From contig NZ_JABFTT010000003.1 in the NCBI RefSeq assembly GCF_021404465.1, forward strand, positions 186,001 to 250,000: a stretch of DNA of 64,000 nt, in the 5' to 3' direction. The stretch is from Billgrantia zhangzhouensis. Its GTDB lineage: Bacteria; Pseudomonadota; Gammaproteobacteria; Pseudomonadales; Halomonadaceae. Shown here in pieces: positions 32,647 to 42,728 of this stretch. The notes under the pieces are model-generated. The model was not told the DNA's origin. It did no database searches and worked only from the letters and a program-made list of their open reading frames with translations. A program made the position numbers and the translations under genes. Numbering within the stretch: the first letter of the stretch is position 1; every line of letters starts with the position of its first letter.

Positions 32647-33249
32647 TCACTTGTGGCAGAAATAGACTCTGGCTGGCGGAATGTTGATCGGCTCGAAGGT
32701 GCTCTCCACTCGGGTGAAGGTCTGGCGCAGGTCGGACGACACCTTGGGCGAGAACTGATAGATCAGCATCGCTCCCTCCGGTCCCAGAGCTTCATGGCTA
32801 CCCTTGAGGATGCGCTCGCGGATCTCTGCGGGCATGGTGCTGAAAGGAAGGCCGGCCACCACGTAATCGGCAGCGGGCAGGCCCAAGCGCTCCAGTTCGG
32901 CCAGGATCGTTTCGGCCGAGCCGGCGATCACCTTGAGGCGCGGATCGGACAGGGAACGGTTGAGGAAGTCGACGAAGTCATCGTTGGTTTCGATCACCAC
33001 GAGCGTGGCGTCGGGATGCAAGCGGCTGAGGATCTCTCGGGTAATGGTGCCGACTCCAGGACCGTACTCGACGACAACCCGGGCCCGCTCCCAGTCGACC
33101 GGTTCCAGCAAGCGGCGTACCAGGAAGGACGAGCTGGGAATGATCGAGCCGAGCATGCGCGGATGCTTGAAGAAGTTACGGGCGAACAGCGTCAGTTGGG
33201 CTCGTCGCTCGGGGCCTGCCAAGACCGAGGGTCGCTCTTGAACCGCCAT
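32647..33249 (-). CDS. SAM-dependent methyltransferase (PmtA/KsgA-like)
   Basis: 200 residues with SAM motif I VVEYGPGVGTITREIL, acidic motif VVIETNDDF and a motif II/IV-like VVAGLPFSTMP. This pattern matches phospholipid N-methyltransferases and rRNA adenine dimethylases. The short length and N-terminal amphipathic helix (RAQLTLFARNFFKHPRMLGS) favour a phospholipid methyltransferase-like role. ATG 33249 is chosen because AAGGAGG sits seven bases upstream. Confidence 0.75.
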   Translation of the reverse strand: MAVQERPSVLAGPERRAQLTLFARNFFKHPRMLGSIIPSSSFLVRRLLEPVDWERARVVVEYGPGVGTITREILSRLHPDATLVVIETNDDFVDFLNRSLSDPRLKVIAGSAETILAELERLGLPAADYVVAGLPFSTMPAEIRERILKGSHEALGPEGAMLIYQFSPKVSSDLRQTFTRVESTFEPINIPPARVYFCHK

Positions 33250-33527
33250 GGGCATTCCTCCTTCAGTATTTGCTGAATATGCCTCCACTCTAGGCCAGCC
33301 TGCGCCGACGTGAAAGACTGGGGTGCTTCGTGGCGGTGCGCTACTTCGTTCGCCAAGGCATGGCTGGCTGGCTTGGATACACTTACGTTTAATTATAGTT
33401 TACGAAGGTTGTTTAATATACTTGACGTGATGTGAGGCGATTTTTCGCTTGAAAATGGAGAAATTTTGAGCGAATGTCATAAATTATTGACGCTGATCGC
33501 ACATCCATCGTGCCGCCGGGTGCAACA
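33250..33527. promoter_or_regulatory. AT-rich divergent control region
   Basis: 278 bases between the methyltransferase and the ABC operon. From 33380 on it is markedly A/T-rich compared with the surroundings. It includes an imperfect inverted repeat (TCGCT near 33445 and AGCGA near 33470, with AAAAT/ATTTT inside). No clean -35/-10 pair could be fixed. It probably carries the promoter of the ABC operon and a regulator site. Confidence 0.4.
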
Positions 33528-34649
33528 ATGCCTCATAACAATACCAGCGATTCGAACGACTACTCATCACCAGCCTTGATCACCTTCGAAGGGGTACAAA
33601 AGACCTACGATGGCGAAAATCTGGTCGTCAAGGACCTCAACCTGACGATCCGCCAAGGTGAGTTCGTCACCCTGCTCGGCCCGTCCGGGTCCGGCAAGAC
33701 CACCTGCCTGATGATGCTCGCGGGCTTCGAAGTACCTACCAGCGGCGACATTTTCCTGCGCGAGCAGCGCCTCAACAGCGTACCGCCCCACAAGCGCAAC
33801 TTCGGCATGGTCTTCCAGAATTACGCGCTGTTTCCGCACATGACGGTAGAGGAGAACATCCGCTATCCACTCAAGACGCGCAAGATGCCGGCCGCCGAGG
33901 CCGATCGCAAGGTGGCGCGCATCCTCGACATGATCCAACTGCGCGACTTCGCCAAGCGCCGGCCGACCCAGCTCTCCGGCGGCCAGCAGCAACGGGTGGC
34001 ACTGGCTCGTTCACTGGTATTCGAGCCTCAACTGGTGCTGATGGACGAGCCGCTGGGGGCACTGGACAAGCAGTTGCGCGAGCAGATGCAGTTGGAGATC
34101 AAGCATATTCACGACCAGCTCGGGCTCACCGTGGTCTTCGTCACTCACGATCAGAGCGAAGCCTTGACGATGTCGGATCGGGTGGCGGTGTTCAACGATG
34201 GTGTCATCCAGCAGATCGATACGCCCAGCAATCTCTACGAACACCCCGCCAATGCCTTCGTCGCCCAGTTCATCGGCGAGAACAACACGCTGACAGGACG
34301 CATCGAGTCGGTGGAAGGGCCGCAGTGCCGGGCTCGCTTCGGCGATGGGTTCATTACCGGAGCGCTGATCGGCTCCGGTCTCGCCGTGGGCGATGCCACC
34401 CGGCTGTCGATTCGCCCCGAGCGGGTCAAGCTCAACGGCTCCGCACGGCAGCTGCCCAACCGGCTTCAGGCCCGCGTACGTGAATTCATCTATCTGGGAG
34501 ATCACCTGCGGGTGCGCTGCGAGCTGGCTGGCAACGACGAGTTCATGGCTCGTGTTCCCGTGGATGACTTCGAGACCGGCATGCAGCCGGGAGACATGGT
34601 AGAGCTGGGCTGGCGCGACGAGGACGTACGCGCGCTCAACGCCTCCTGA
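33528..34649 (+). CDS. ABC transporter ATP-binding protein (PotA-like)
   Basis: 373 residues. Walker A GPSGSGKTT is at 51-59, the Q-loop in MVFQNYALFPHMT, signature LSGGQ at 149-153 and Walker B LVLMDE at 169-174. The C-terminal TOBE domain (about 290-373) is characteristic of the polyamine/iron/opine importers. ATG 33528 is preferred over GTG 33510. It is the first gene of a four-gene importer with SBP 34732 and permeases 35892 and 37161. Confidence 0.92.
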   Translation: MPHNNTSDSNDYSSPALITFEGVQKTYDGENLVVKDLNLTIRQGEFVTLLGPSGSGKTTCLMMLAGFEVPTSGDIFLREQRLNSVPPHKRNFGMVFQNYALFPHMTVEENIRYPLKTRKMPAAEADRKVARILDMIQLRDFAKRRPTQLSGGQQQRVALARSLVFEPQLVLMDEPLGALDKQLREQMQLEIKHIHDQLGLTVVFVTHDQSEALTMSDRVAVFNDGVIQQIDTPSNLYEHPANAFVAQFIGENNTLTGRIESVEGPQCRARFGDGFITGALIGSGLAVGDATRLSIRPERVKLNGSARQLPNRLQARVREFIYLGDHLRVRCELAGNDEFMARVPVDDFETGMQPGDMVELGWRDEDVRALNAS

Positions 34650-34731
34650 ATTCGGGTATCAGCCTGCAGGGACGCAATGCTTCGGTCATATCACATCAAT
34701 AACAAGGCCCATCAGGCCGGGAGATAGAAAA

Positions 34732-35793
34732 ATGACGCACAACCGCTTCCCGCTATCCCGCATCAGCCGTGGCATCGCCCTCGGCAGCCTGGTCACCCTC
34801 GGCTTGGCGGTATCCGCCAACGCCCAGGCGTTGACTGTCATTTCGTTCGGTGGCGCATCGGGCCAAGCCATGGAGAAGGCCTACTATGGTCCCTTCGCCG
34901 AACAGACCGGTATCAACCTGACCCCGGGCGATTACAATGGCGAGCTATCGCGCATTCGCGCCATGGTGGAGACCGGCAACGTCAGTTGGGACCTGGTGGA
35001 GATGGAGTCCCCCGAGCTGGTGCGCGGTTGCTTCGAGGGTCTGTTCGAGCCCATCGACTGGCAGCGTCTTGGCCTGGGTGGCGAACTGATCGATGCGGCC
35101 TTCGACGAGTGCGGTGTGGGTACCTTCGTGTGGTCGACGGTGCTGGCCTATGATGCCGATGCATTGGGTAGCGCACCGACCTCCTGGGCCGACTTCTGGG
35201 ACGTCGAGCAATTCCCGGGGACCCGCGGGCTGCGTCGTGGCGCCAAGTACACCCTGGAATTTGCGCTGATGGCCGACGGTGTCGCCGCCAGCGAGGTATA
35301 CGACGTGCTACGCACGCCGGAGGGCGTCGATCGCGCCTTCGCCAAGCTCGACGAGATCAAGGACCACATTCAGTGGTGGGAGGCGGGTGCCCAGCCGCCC
35401 CAGTGGCTGGTTTCCGGTGACGTGGCGATGACCTCTGCCTACAACGGCCGTATCGCCGCCGCACAGGAAGAGGGCAGCAACCTCGAGATCGTCTGGAACG
35501 AGAGCATCTACGACCTTGACTACTGGGCCATCGTGGCCGGCAGCGAGCATGTCGATGAAGCCTACGACTTCATCCAGTTTGCCAGTCAGCCCGAGAACCA
35601 GGCGGTCTATTCCAGCGAGATCCCCTACGGCCCCGTACATCCGGCGGCCATCGAGCAACTGGACGATGCCCAGGCCCGGCGCATGCCGACCCACGAGGAG
35701 AACATGGTAGGGGCGTTGGCCATCGATACCGGCTTCTGGGTCGATCATGGTGAAGAGCTGGAGCAACGCTTCAGCGCCTGGGCGGCCCGCTGA
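34732..35793 (+). CDS. ABC transporter substrate-binding protein (PotD/PotF-like)
   Basis: 353 residues with a signal peptide cleaved near residue 32 (ANAQALTVISFGG). The mature protein begins TVISFGGASGQAMEKAYYGPF, typical of the polyamine/thiamine/Fe-type cluster D binding proteins. Aromatic and acidic residues (WDLVEMESPEL, QWWEAGAQPPQWL) would line an amine-binding cleft. The natural ligand could be putrescine, spermidine or another amine or amino acid. Two hairpins follow it before the permease genes. Confidence 0.88.
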   Translation: MTHNRFPLSRISRGIALGSLVTLGLAVSANAQALTVISFGGASGQAMEKAYYGPFAEQTGINLTPGDYNGELSRIRAMVETGNVSWDLVEMESPELVRGCFEGLFEPIDWQRLGLGGELIDAAFDECGVGTFVWSTVLAYDADALGSAPTSWADFWDVEQFPGTRGLRRGAKYTLEFALMADGVAASEVYDVLRTPEGVDRAFAKLDEIKDHIQWWEAGAQPPQWLVSGDVAMTSAYNGRIAAAQEEGSNLEIVWNESIYDLDYWAIVAGSEHVDEAYDFIQFASQPENQAVYSSEIPYGPVHPAAIEQLDDAQARRMPTHEENMVGALAIDTGFWVDHGEELEQRFSAWAAR

Positions 35794-35802
35794 GCGACGC
35801 CG

Positions 35803-35865
35803 AGCGGCGGCCTTGGGCCGCCGCTAGCCCTGCTTTCACTTCGGGCCCGCCCTAGGGCTGGGCCC
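35803..35865 (+). terminator. Two tandem hairpins between binding-protein and permease genes
   Basis: The first has a 10-bp stem (35803-35812 with 35816-35825, TTG loop); the second is a GGGCCC-based stem (35843-35848 with 35860-35865). Neither has a T-tract. Such hairpins after a binding-protein gene usually stabilise its mRNA and lower expression of the downstream permeases. Confidence 0.55.
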
Positions 35866-35891
35866 GGCACGCTTGAACCATGGGGTAGGCG

Positions 35892-37157
35892 ATGTCTGCG
35901 AACCTGTCGGCAACCCTATCGCCGGCGAAGCCTGGCGGTAATCTCAAGGCGCAGTTACGCCGTGCCGAACGGCTGCGCAAGCTCAAGGCCATTGGCCTGG
36001 TGGCGCCGCTGGCGCTGTTTCTGATTGTCGTCTTCGTGGTACCCATTGGCAACATGCTGTGGCGCAGCGTCGACAACACCGAACTCGATTCGGTGATGCC
36101 GCTCACGGCAGAGGGGCTGCGCCACTGGGACGGCAGCGGGCTGCCGGACGAGGCCACTCTGGCCGCCTTCGCCGCCGAGCTGCGCGATTCACGTCAGGGC
36201 GGTGGGCTGGGTCGCATCAGCCGGCGCCTCAACTACGAGGATTCCCGTTATCGCAGCCTGTTGATGAATACCCTGCGTGGCCTGACGACGGTGGATGCGG
36301 TCGGCCCCGATACCGATTGGGTCGCGACCCTGACCGAGATCGATCCCGCCTGGGGGGAGACCGAGACCTGGCTCGGTATTCAGCGTACCGCGCCCACCAC
36401 CACCGACCGCTACCTGCTGGCCTCGCTCGATCTGCAGCGTGGCGCCGACGGTGAGCTACAGCGCATCGCCGAGCGCGAGCGTATCTATATGGCGGTATTC
36501 CAGCGCACCTTGATCATTGCCGGCGGGGTGACGCTGATCTGCCTGGTGCTGGGATTTCCGCTGGCTTACCTGCTGGCCACGCTGCCGGCCAAGACCAGCA
36601 ACCTGCTGATGATCCTGGTGCTGCTGCCATTCTGGACCTCGTTGCTGGTGCGCACCGCGGCCTGGATCATCCTGCTCCAGTCCAATGGACTGGTGAACCA
36701 GAGCCTGATCGTCACCGGGCTGATCGAATCGCCGCTGCAACTAGTGTTCAACCGGATCGGTGTCTTCTTCGCCATGGTGCACATCCTGCTGCCGTTCATG
36801 GTGCTGCCGCTGTACAGCGTGATGAAAGGGATCTCACCGAGCTACCAGCGCGCTGCGATATCGCTTGGCGCCCACCCCTTCGCCGCTTTCTGGCAGGTCT
36901 ACGTGCCGCAGACCATTTCCGGTGTGGCGGCGGGCACCATCCTGGTCTTCATCATGGCACTCGGCTACTACATCACACCGGCGCTGGTGGGTGGCCCGGC
37001 CGACCAGATGGTCAGCTACTACGTGGCCTACTACACCAACACCACCAATAACTGGGGCATGGCCGCGGCACTGGGTAGCTTGCTGCTGGTGGTCACGCTG
37101 CTGCTCTATCTGGTTTACCACCGCCTGGTGAACCGCAAGCAACTGATCAGGAGCTGA
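35892..37157 (+). CDS. ABC transporter permease (PotB-like) with long periplasmic insert
   Basis: 421 residues, about 120 longer than typical PotB. The extra length is a soluble stretch of about residues 55-195 between the first and second membrane helices. The rest has the standard helices and the coupling loop SLGAHPFAAFWQVYVPQTISG. It pairs with the PotC-like permease whose ATG lies three bases after its stop region. The insert is seen in some relatives of this importer class and may contact the binding protein (inference). Confidence 0.88.
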   Translation: MSANLSATLSPAKPGGNLKAQLRRAERLRKLKAIGLVAPLALFLIVVFVVPIGNMLWRSVDNTELDSVMPLTAEGLRHWDGSGLPDEATLAAFAAELRDSRQGGGLGRISRRLNYEDSRYRSLLMNTLRGLTTVDAVGPDTDWVATLTEIDPAWGETETWLGIQRTAPTTTDRYLLASLDLQRGADGELQRIAERERIYMAVFQRTLIIAGGVTLICLVLGFPLAYLLATLPAKTSNLLMILVLLPFWTSLLVRTAAWIILLQSNGLVNQSLIVTGLIESPLQLVFNRIGVFFAMVHILLPFMVLPLYSVMKGISPSYQRAAISLGAHPFAAFWQVYVPQTISGVAAGTILVFIMALGYYITPALVGGPADQMVSYYVAYYTNTTNNWGMAAALGSLLLVVTLLLYLVYHRLVNRKQLIRS

Positions 37158-37160
37158 GCC

Positions 37161-37985
37161 ATGTCGCTGCCTCCCTATGCTTCGCCGGTGGAGAAAGTAT
37201 GGTTCTGGACGTTTCGCCTGTTCTGCGGTCTGGTACTGCTGTTTCTGATTGCGCCGGTACTGGTGATCATTCCGCTGTCGTTCAGTAGCGGTTCCTTCCT
37301 CTCCTATCCGCTTCCAGGCTTCTCGCTGCGCTGGTACGAGGCGATCTTCACCTCCGCGGCATGGATGGGAGCACTGAAGAACAGCCTGATCGTGGCGCCG
37401 CTGGCCACGTTGCTGGCGATGATCTTCGGTACCCTGGCCGCGGTGGGCCTCAACCGCGCTGACTTCCCCGGCAAGGGGGCGATCCTGGCGCTGCTCATCT
37501 CGCCGATGGTGGTGCCGCTGGTGATCGTGGCGGTCGGCATGTATTTCTTCTTTGCCCAGGTCGGGCTGCTCAACTCCTATACCGGCTTGGTGCTGGCCCA
37601 TACGGTATTGGGCGTGCCCTTCGTGGTGATCACCGTCAACGCTACGCTGCAGGGCTTCGACTTCAACCAGATGCGCGCCGGAGCTAGCCTTGGCGCCGAC
37701 CCAGTGCGGGTGTTCTTCACCGTGGTGCTGCCGCAGATCGTGCCCGGTGTGGTATCGGGCGGGTTGTTCGCCTTTGCCACCTCCTTCGACGAAGTGGTGG
37801 TGGCGCTGTTCATTGCCAGCCCCACCGAGCGTACACTGCCGATCCAGATGTTCTCCGGCATCCGCGAGAACATCAGCCCGGCGATCGCTGCCATGGCCAC
37901 CATCCTGATCCTGATCTCGACGCTGCTTTTGGTTACCATGGAGCTGCTGCGACGACGCAGTGAGAGGTTGAGGGGCAACTCCTGA
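37161..37985 (+). CDS. ABC transporter permease (PotC-like)
   Basis: 274 residues, six hydrophobic segments, coupling loop ASLGADPVRVFFTVVLPQIVPG. GGAG lies seven bases before the ATG, and only three bases separate it from the previous stop. It completes the polyamine-type importer. A hairpin at 38009 follows. Confidence 0.92.
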   Translation: MSLPPYASPVEKVWFWTFRLFCGLVLLFLIAPVLVIIPLSFSSGSFLSYPLPGFSLRWYEAIFTSAAWMGALKNSLIVAPLATLLAMIFGTLAAVGLNRADFPGKGAILALLISPMVVPLVIVAVGMYFFFAQVGLLNSYTGLVLAHTVLGVPFVVITVNATLQGFDFNQMRAGASLGADPVRVFFTVVLPQIVPGVVSGGLFAFATSFDEVVVALFIASPTERTLPIQMFSGIRENISPAIAAMATILILISTLLLVTMELLRRRSERLRGNS

Positions 37986-38008
37986 GCCATTCGCCGCATT
38001 CGTCTGTC

Positions 38009-38035
38009 ACTGCGCCCCGTACCGCGGGGCGCAGT
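38009..38035 (+). terminator. Hairpin between the permease and the FAD oxidase gene
   Basis: A 10-bp stem, ACTGCGCCCC (38009-38018) with GGGGCGCAGT (38026-38035), around a seven-base loop. No T-tract follows. It could end or attenuate the transporter transcript before the oxidase gene. Confidence 0.5.
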
Positions 38036-38090
38036 CGTGTCGGTGTCCAAGAGCGTTGGTGTTCGGGCACGTGAGAGTCGGAGTCCCTGC

Positions 38091-39218
38091 GTGAACGATT
38101 TCCTGATCATTGGTGGCGGCGTCATCGGCATGCTGACCGCCTGTCAACTGGCCGAGGCTGGCCATGGCGTCACCCTGGTGGAGCGGGGCTACTGCGGCCA
38201 GGAAGCCTCCTGGGCCGGCGGCGGTATCGTCTCGCCGCTCTACCCCTGGCGCTACAGCGAGCCGGTGTCGCAGCTTGCTCGAGGCGCGGGAGAGCGTTAT
38301 GCCGAGATGGCGGCGATGCTGCTAGATGCCACCGGTATCGATATCGAGTACCGCCAGAAGGGACTGCTCTACCTGCGGGTGGAGGACGCTGAGCAGGCTT
38401 TCGCCTGGGCGCAGCGGCAGGACTGGCCGCTGGAAAAGGTGGAGGCTCCCTTCATCTATGCCAAGGAGCCCTGGCTGTGCGAAGGGATAGATGAGGGCTT
38501 GTGGATGCCGACACTGGGTAGTGTGCGCAACCCGCGACTGTGTCGGGCGCTACGCACACGCCTCGAGGCGCTACCCAGCGTTCTCCTGATGGAGCAGGCC
38601 ACCGTGCAGCGGTTGATCGTCGAACGGGGGCGTGCTTGCGGTGTCGAGACCGAGCAGGGGCGCGTCGAGGCTGGTCGGGTCATTCTTTGTGGCGGAGCCT
38701 GGAGTAGCGTGCTGCTGGCCGAGCACGACGTGGCGTTGCCGGTGCGGCCGGTAAAAGGTCAGATGATGCTGTTCGCCACGCCACCGATGGCGGGAGGGCG
38801 TCAACTGCTCAAGCGTGTGGTACTGAGCGACGGTCGATATCTGATACCGCGTGGCGACGGTCGGGTGCTGGTCGGCTCCACCCTCGAGCAGACCGACTTC
38901 GACAAGAGCACCACCGCGGAGGCTCGCGAATCGCTGTGGCACAGCGCCGTTGCCATGCTGCCGGCCCTAGCCGACTGCAGGGTGGAGCAGCACTGGGCCG
39001 GACTGCGCCCGGGTGCCCCGGATGGTATCCCCTTCATCGGCGAGGTGCCGGGCATCGCTGGGCTCTTCGTCAATGCCGGGCACTATCGCAATGGACTGGT
39101 GCTGGCCCCGGCGGCAACCCGACTGCTGGTCGATCTGCTGCTGGGGCGCGAACCGGCTATCGACCTCGCACCCTACCGGCCCGCGTGCCTGGGCGGGGCC
39201 GGCAGGACAGGTGCCTAA
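38091..39218 (+). CDS. FAD-dependent amino-acid oxidase, ThiO/DAO-like
   Basis: 375 residues starting at GTG 38091 (GGAG seven bases upstream). The ADP-binding fold begins at residue 4 (FLIIGGGVIGMLTA). The family motifs QEASWAGGGIVSP and HWAGLRPGAPDGIPFIGE are present. It oxidises a primary or secondary amine or amino acid, giving an imino acid and hydrogen peroxide; glycine oxidase ThiO is the closest known type. Its place behind an amine-type importer suggests it degrades the imported compound rather than serving thiamine synthesis (inference). The stop overlaps that of convergent pta (CTAA, 39215-39218). Confidence 0.8.
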   Translation: MNDFLIIGGGVIGMLTACQLAEAGHGVTLVERGYCGQEASWAGGGIVSPLYPWRYSEPVSQLARGAGERYAEMAAMLLDATGIDIEYRQKGLLYLRVEDAEQAFAWAQRQDWPLEKVEAPFIYAKEPWLCEGIDEGLWMPTLGSVRNPRLCRALRTRLEALPSVLLMEQATVQRLIVERGRACGVETEQGRVEAGRVILCGGAWSSVLLAEHDVALPVRPVKGQMMLFATPPMAGGRQLLKRVVLSDGRYLIPRGDGRVLVGSTLEQTDFDKSTTAEARESLWHSAVAMLPALADCRVEQHWAGLRPGAPDGIPFIGEVPGIAGLFVNAGHYRNGLVLAPAATRLLVDLLLGREPAIDLAPYRPACLGGAGRTGA

Positions 39219-41389
39219 CCGCGCTCGGCGGCCTGGATCGCCGTCAGCGCGATGGTGTAGACGATGTCGTCGACCAGGGCACCGCGTGAGAGGTCGTTGA
39301 CCGGCTTGTTGAGGCCTTGCAGCATCGGCCCCACGCTGACTACCCGTGCACTGCGCTGCACCGCCTTGTAGGTGGTGTTGCCGGTGTTGAGATCGGGGAA
39401 CACGAACACCGTGGCACGGCCCGCCACGGGAGAGTCCGGCGCCTTCTGGCGGCCCACGCTCTCGATGGCGGCGGCGTCGTACTGCAGCGGGCCGTCGATC
39501 AAGAGGTCCGGGGCCAGCTCGCGGGCCAGCTGCGTGGCCTGGCGCACCTTGTCGACGTCGGCGCCGCTGCCGGACTCCCCGGTCGAATAGCTGATCATGG
39601 CCACCCGCGGCTCGATGCCAAAGGCCTGGGCGGAGCGCGCGCTCTGGATGGCGATCTCGGCCAGTGCCTCGGCGTCGGGGTCCGGGTTTACAGCACAGTC
39701 GCCGTAGACCACCACCTGCTCCGGCAGCAGCATGAAGAAGATCGACGATACCTGGCGATAGCCGGACGCGGTCTTGATCAACTGGAAGGCGGGGCGAACG
39801 GTGTTGGCGGTGGTATGAACGGCGCCGGAAACCAGGCCGTCCACTTCATCGAGCTGCAGCATCATGGTGCCCAGCACCACGTTGTCCTGCAGCTGATCCT
39901 CAGCGGTGAGCTCGTTCACCTTGCCTCGCCGGCGCTCCACCATGGGTGCCACGTAGCGGCTGCGAATGAGCTCGGGGTCGAGGATCTCGAGCCCTTCCGG
40001 CAGCTCGATCCCGCGGTTGCGGGCGACCTCCTCGACCTCCTCGCGGCGGGCCAGCAGCACGCAGTTGGCGATGCCGCGACGCTGGCAGATGGCGGCGGCC
40101 TCCACGGTACGCGGCTCATTGCCTTCCGGCAGGATGATGCGCCGGTTGGCGCGCTGGGCCAGCTTGACCAACTGATGACGAAAAGCCGAAGGCGACAGAC
40201 GCCGTGCAAAGCCACGGCTCAGGTGGTCCTTGAGCCACTGCAGGTCCAGGTGGCCGGCGACGAAACGCGTTACCTGCTCGGCGCGCTCCAGGTCGTCCAT
40301 GGGTATGTCGTTGCTCATCCGGCCCAGATTCTTGGCGGTGGTGAAGCTGTCGGTATCGACCGCCAGCACCGGCATGCCGGTCTTCAGTGCCGGGCGGCAC
40401 ATCTCGATCATGTTGTCGTTGGGCATGAAGCCGTTGGTCAGCAGCACGCCGGCCATGGGGACGCCGTTCATGGTGGCCAGCGCCGAGGCCAGTACGATGT
40501 CGTCGCGGTCACCCGAGGCGACGATCAGGCTCCCCGGGCGGAATACGTGCAGGGCATTGGCGGCGCTGCGGGCACATAGGCTGGTGGAGAGCACGCGGCG
40601 GTTGGCGGCGTCACCCTCATGCAGGAACCTGGCGTCGAGCGCCCGTGCCACATCGACCACTCGCGGTGCGATCAATGCGGGGTTGTAGGGCACCACGCCG
40701 ATCAGGTGGAAGCGGTCGGTGGCCAACACCGGCGAGTGACGGCGCAACTCGGCAAGGAAATCGTCATCGAGCAGCACGCTGCTGGTGCCCGGGGCCAGGG
40801 CCGGCTCCTCGGCGCCGGGCAGATTCTGCATGCGCATCAGGATGCAGCCCAGGGTCCGTGTGGAACCCACTCCGCCGAAGGCTTGTGCGTGCATGTCGAG
40901 CTGTTCGGCCAAGGCACCGGGGGCGGCGGCATCGCCACTGCCGACCAGGACGATACGCGCGTTGAGCGCATGGGCCAACTGGGCGTTGAGCTGGGTGGCG
41001 TAGGTGCCGTGGGCGGTGGGGACCACCCCCTCCACCACGATCAGGTCCGGTGTGGTGCCGTCGTGGCCGTCCATGGTCTGATCGAAGAGCTCGATGACCT
41101 GCTCCATCAGCACATCGAGACGGTCCTGGCGCAGCAGGCGCTCCATGTCGGTCTGGGCGATGGGGGCCGGCGGGCGCAGATCGAGGGTGCTGCTCACCAG
41201 GACGGTGGAGCGGTCGGGGCCGGGGCCGTTCAGCTCGTCCTGGCGGAACGGCTTGAGAAAGCCCGTTTTCAGACCGATGGTATCCAGCGCCTGCATCAGG
41301 CCCAGGCAGGCGGAGGTCAGCCCGACTCCCACCGAGGTGGGTACCATCAGCAGCACCTTGGTGTGTGGACGTACGTCGTGTGGCGTCAT
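39215..41389 (-). CDS. pta: Phosphate acetyltransferase (long, three-domain form)
   Basis: 724 residues. An N-terminal P-loop-like domain ([20 protein letters not shown]) is followed by a DRTGG domain (about 230-340) and the catalytic PTA domain (about 390-724) with [19 protein letters not shown] and DGPLQYDAA. It interconverts acetyl-CoA and acetyl phosphate. Its ATG overlaps the ackA stop (ATGA, 41386-41389). With ackA it handles overflow acetate or acetate uptake. Confidence 0.95.
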   Translation of the reverse strand: MTPHDVRPHTKVLLMVPTSVGVGLTSACLGLMQALDTIGLKTGFLKPFRQDELNGPGPDRSTVLVSSTLDLRPPAPIAQTDMERLLRQDRLDVLMEQVIELFDQTMDGHDGTTPDLIVVEGVVPTAHGTYATQLNAQLAHALNARIVLVGSGDAAAPGALAEQLDMHAQAFGGVGSTRTLGCILMRMQNLPGAEEPALAPGTSSVLLDDDFLAELRRHSPVLATDRFHLIGVVPYNPALIAPRVVDVARALDARFLHEGDAANRRVLSTSLCARSAANALHVFRPGSLIVASGDRDDIVLASALATMNGVPMAGVLLTNGFMPNDNMIEMCRPALKTGMPVLAVDTDSFTTAKNLGRMSNDIPMDDLERAEQVTRFVAGHLDLQWLKDHLSRGFARRLSPSAFRHQLVKLAQRANRRIILPEGNEPRTVEAAAICQRRGIANCVLLARREEVEEVARNRGIELPEGLEILDPELIRSRYVAPMVERRRGKVNELTAEDQLQDNVVLGTMMLQLDEVDGLVSGAVHTTANTVRPAFQLIKTASGYRQVSSIFFMLLPEQVVVYGDCAVNPDPDAEALAEIAIQSARSAQAFGIEPRVAMISYSTGESGSGADVDKVRQATQLARELAPDLLIDGPLQYDAAAIESVGRQKAPDSPVAGRATVFVFPDLNTGNTTYKAVQRSARVVSVGPMLQGLNKPVNDLSRGALVDDIVYTIALTAIQAAERG

Positions 41390-42564
41390 GCGGAAATCTC
41401 TTCCAGTCGCTGGCGGGTCTCGGTGGCGATCTGCCCTTCTTCGTCGGTGGGAATGACCCACAGCTGTCGGCCGCCGGCGTCGATGCGGCCCTCCTGGCCG
41501 CGGATCGTCTCACTATTGACGGTACGGTTGAGCTGCAGCCCGAAGTGGGGCAGCAGGGCGACGACCCGCTCGCGTACCAGCGACGAGTTCTCGCCGATCC
41601 CGCCGGTAAAGACGAGACCGTCCAGGCGGGGTAGGGCGCAGGAAAGTGCGGCCAGCGACTTGGCGATGCGGTAGCAGAACACCTCGAGGGCAAGGGTTGC
41701 GCCGGGATGGCCTTCTGCCTCGGCGGCCTCCAGCTCGCGCATGTCGTTGGTCAGGCCCGAGAGTCCCAGTAAGCCGCTGCCGCGGTTGAGGACCTCATAG
41801 ATGCGCTCGATGGTCCAGCCGAGCTGGCGCGACAGGTGAGCGTGCAGGCCCGGATCGATGTCGCCGCTACGAGTACCCATTACCAGCCCTTCCAGAGGCG
41901 TTAGCCCCATACTGGTGTCCAGACTCTTGCCCTTCCATACGGCGCAGGTCGAGCAGCCGTTACCCAGATGGGCGGTGAGCCAACCGCCACCCTCGAGCCC
42001 GCTCAGGGCATCGGCACGCCGACTGACATAGGCATGACTGGTGCCATGGAAGCCGTAACGGCGTATGCCGTGGTCGCGGTAGAGCGCCTCGGGCAAGGCA
42101 TAGCGATAGGCCCGCTCTGGCAGCGTCTGGTGAAAGGCGGTATCGAACACCGCTACCTGGGGCAGGCCGGGAAACAGACGGCGAGTCGCGGCAAGCCCTG
42201 CCAAATTGGCGGGGTTGTGCAGCGGGGCTAGGGCGGCAGTCTGCTCAATGGCAGAGACCACCTCGTCATCGATCAACGCGGCGCGCGTGAAGCGCTCGCC
42301 ACCGTGCACGATGCGATGGCCGACTGCCACCGGCAGACGCCCCTCCAGCCGCCCGAGGATGGCTTCCAGTGCCTCGGTAGGGTCGGCGGCACCCAGCGAC
42401 TGTTCGAACGTCTCGCCTTGGCTGTCGGTTCCCTTCAGGCGTGCATCGCTGCTACCCAGACGTTCCGCCAGCCCGGTTAGGCGTGGCTGGTCCGGCGCGG
42501 ATGGCACCAGGGCATATTTGATCGACGACGAACCACAGTTAATGACCAGTACCGAGGCGTTCAT
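41386..42564 (-). CDS. ackA: Acetate kinase
   Basis: 392 residues with the ASKHA motifs [39 protein letters not shown] and [12 protein letters not shown]. It makes acetyl phosphate from acetate and ATP, reversibly. GGAG lies five bases before ATG 42564. It is the first gene of the ackA-pta operon. Confidence 0.96.
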   Translation of the reverse strand: MNASVLVINCGSSSIKYALVPSAPDQPRLTGLAERLGSSDARLKGTDSQGETFEQSLGAADPTEALEAILGRLEGRLPVAVGHRIVHGGERFTRAALIDDEVVSAIEQTAALAPLHNPANLAGLAATRRLFPGLPQVAVFDTAFHQTLPERAYRYALPEALYRDHGIRRYGFHGTSHAYVSRRADALSGLEGGGWLTAHLGNGCSTCAVWKGKSLDTSMGLTPLEGLVMGTRSGDIDPGLHAHLSRQLGWTIERIYEVLNRGSGLLGLSGLTNDMRELEAAEAEGHPGATLALEVFCYRIAKSLAALSCALPRLDGLVFTGGIGENSSLVRERVVALLPHFGLQLNRTVNSETIRGQEGRIDAGGRQLWVIPTDEEGQIATETRQRLEEISA

Positions 42565-42728
42565 CGGAGCTCCGCATGATGAGAGTATAGTGGCAGGATA
42601 GGCGCAAGACTTTAGTCTATCATCCCGATGCCGCCATCGGTCCTGCCCCAAGTCAAGTGCATACTTTAATTAGCCGTCTATCGAAAATGCTGGCATGCTG
42701 ATGAGCTTCTATTCCGCTGGAAAACGCC

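Noticed and set aside
33422-33450. TTGACG as a -35 element of the ABC operon
   Set aside because: No acceptable -10 hexamer lies 16-18 bases downstream.
39317-40579. 420-codon plus-strand open frame
   Set aside because: Antisense to pta; its sequence reads as a His/Gly/Gln-rich shadow rather than a protein.
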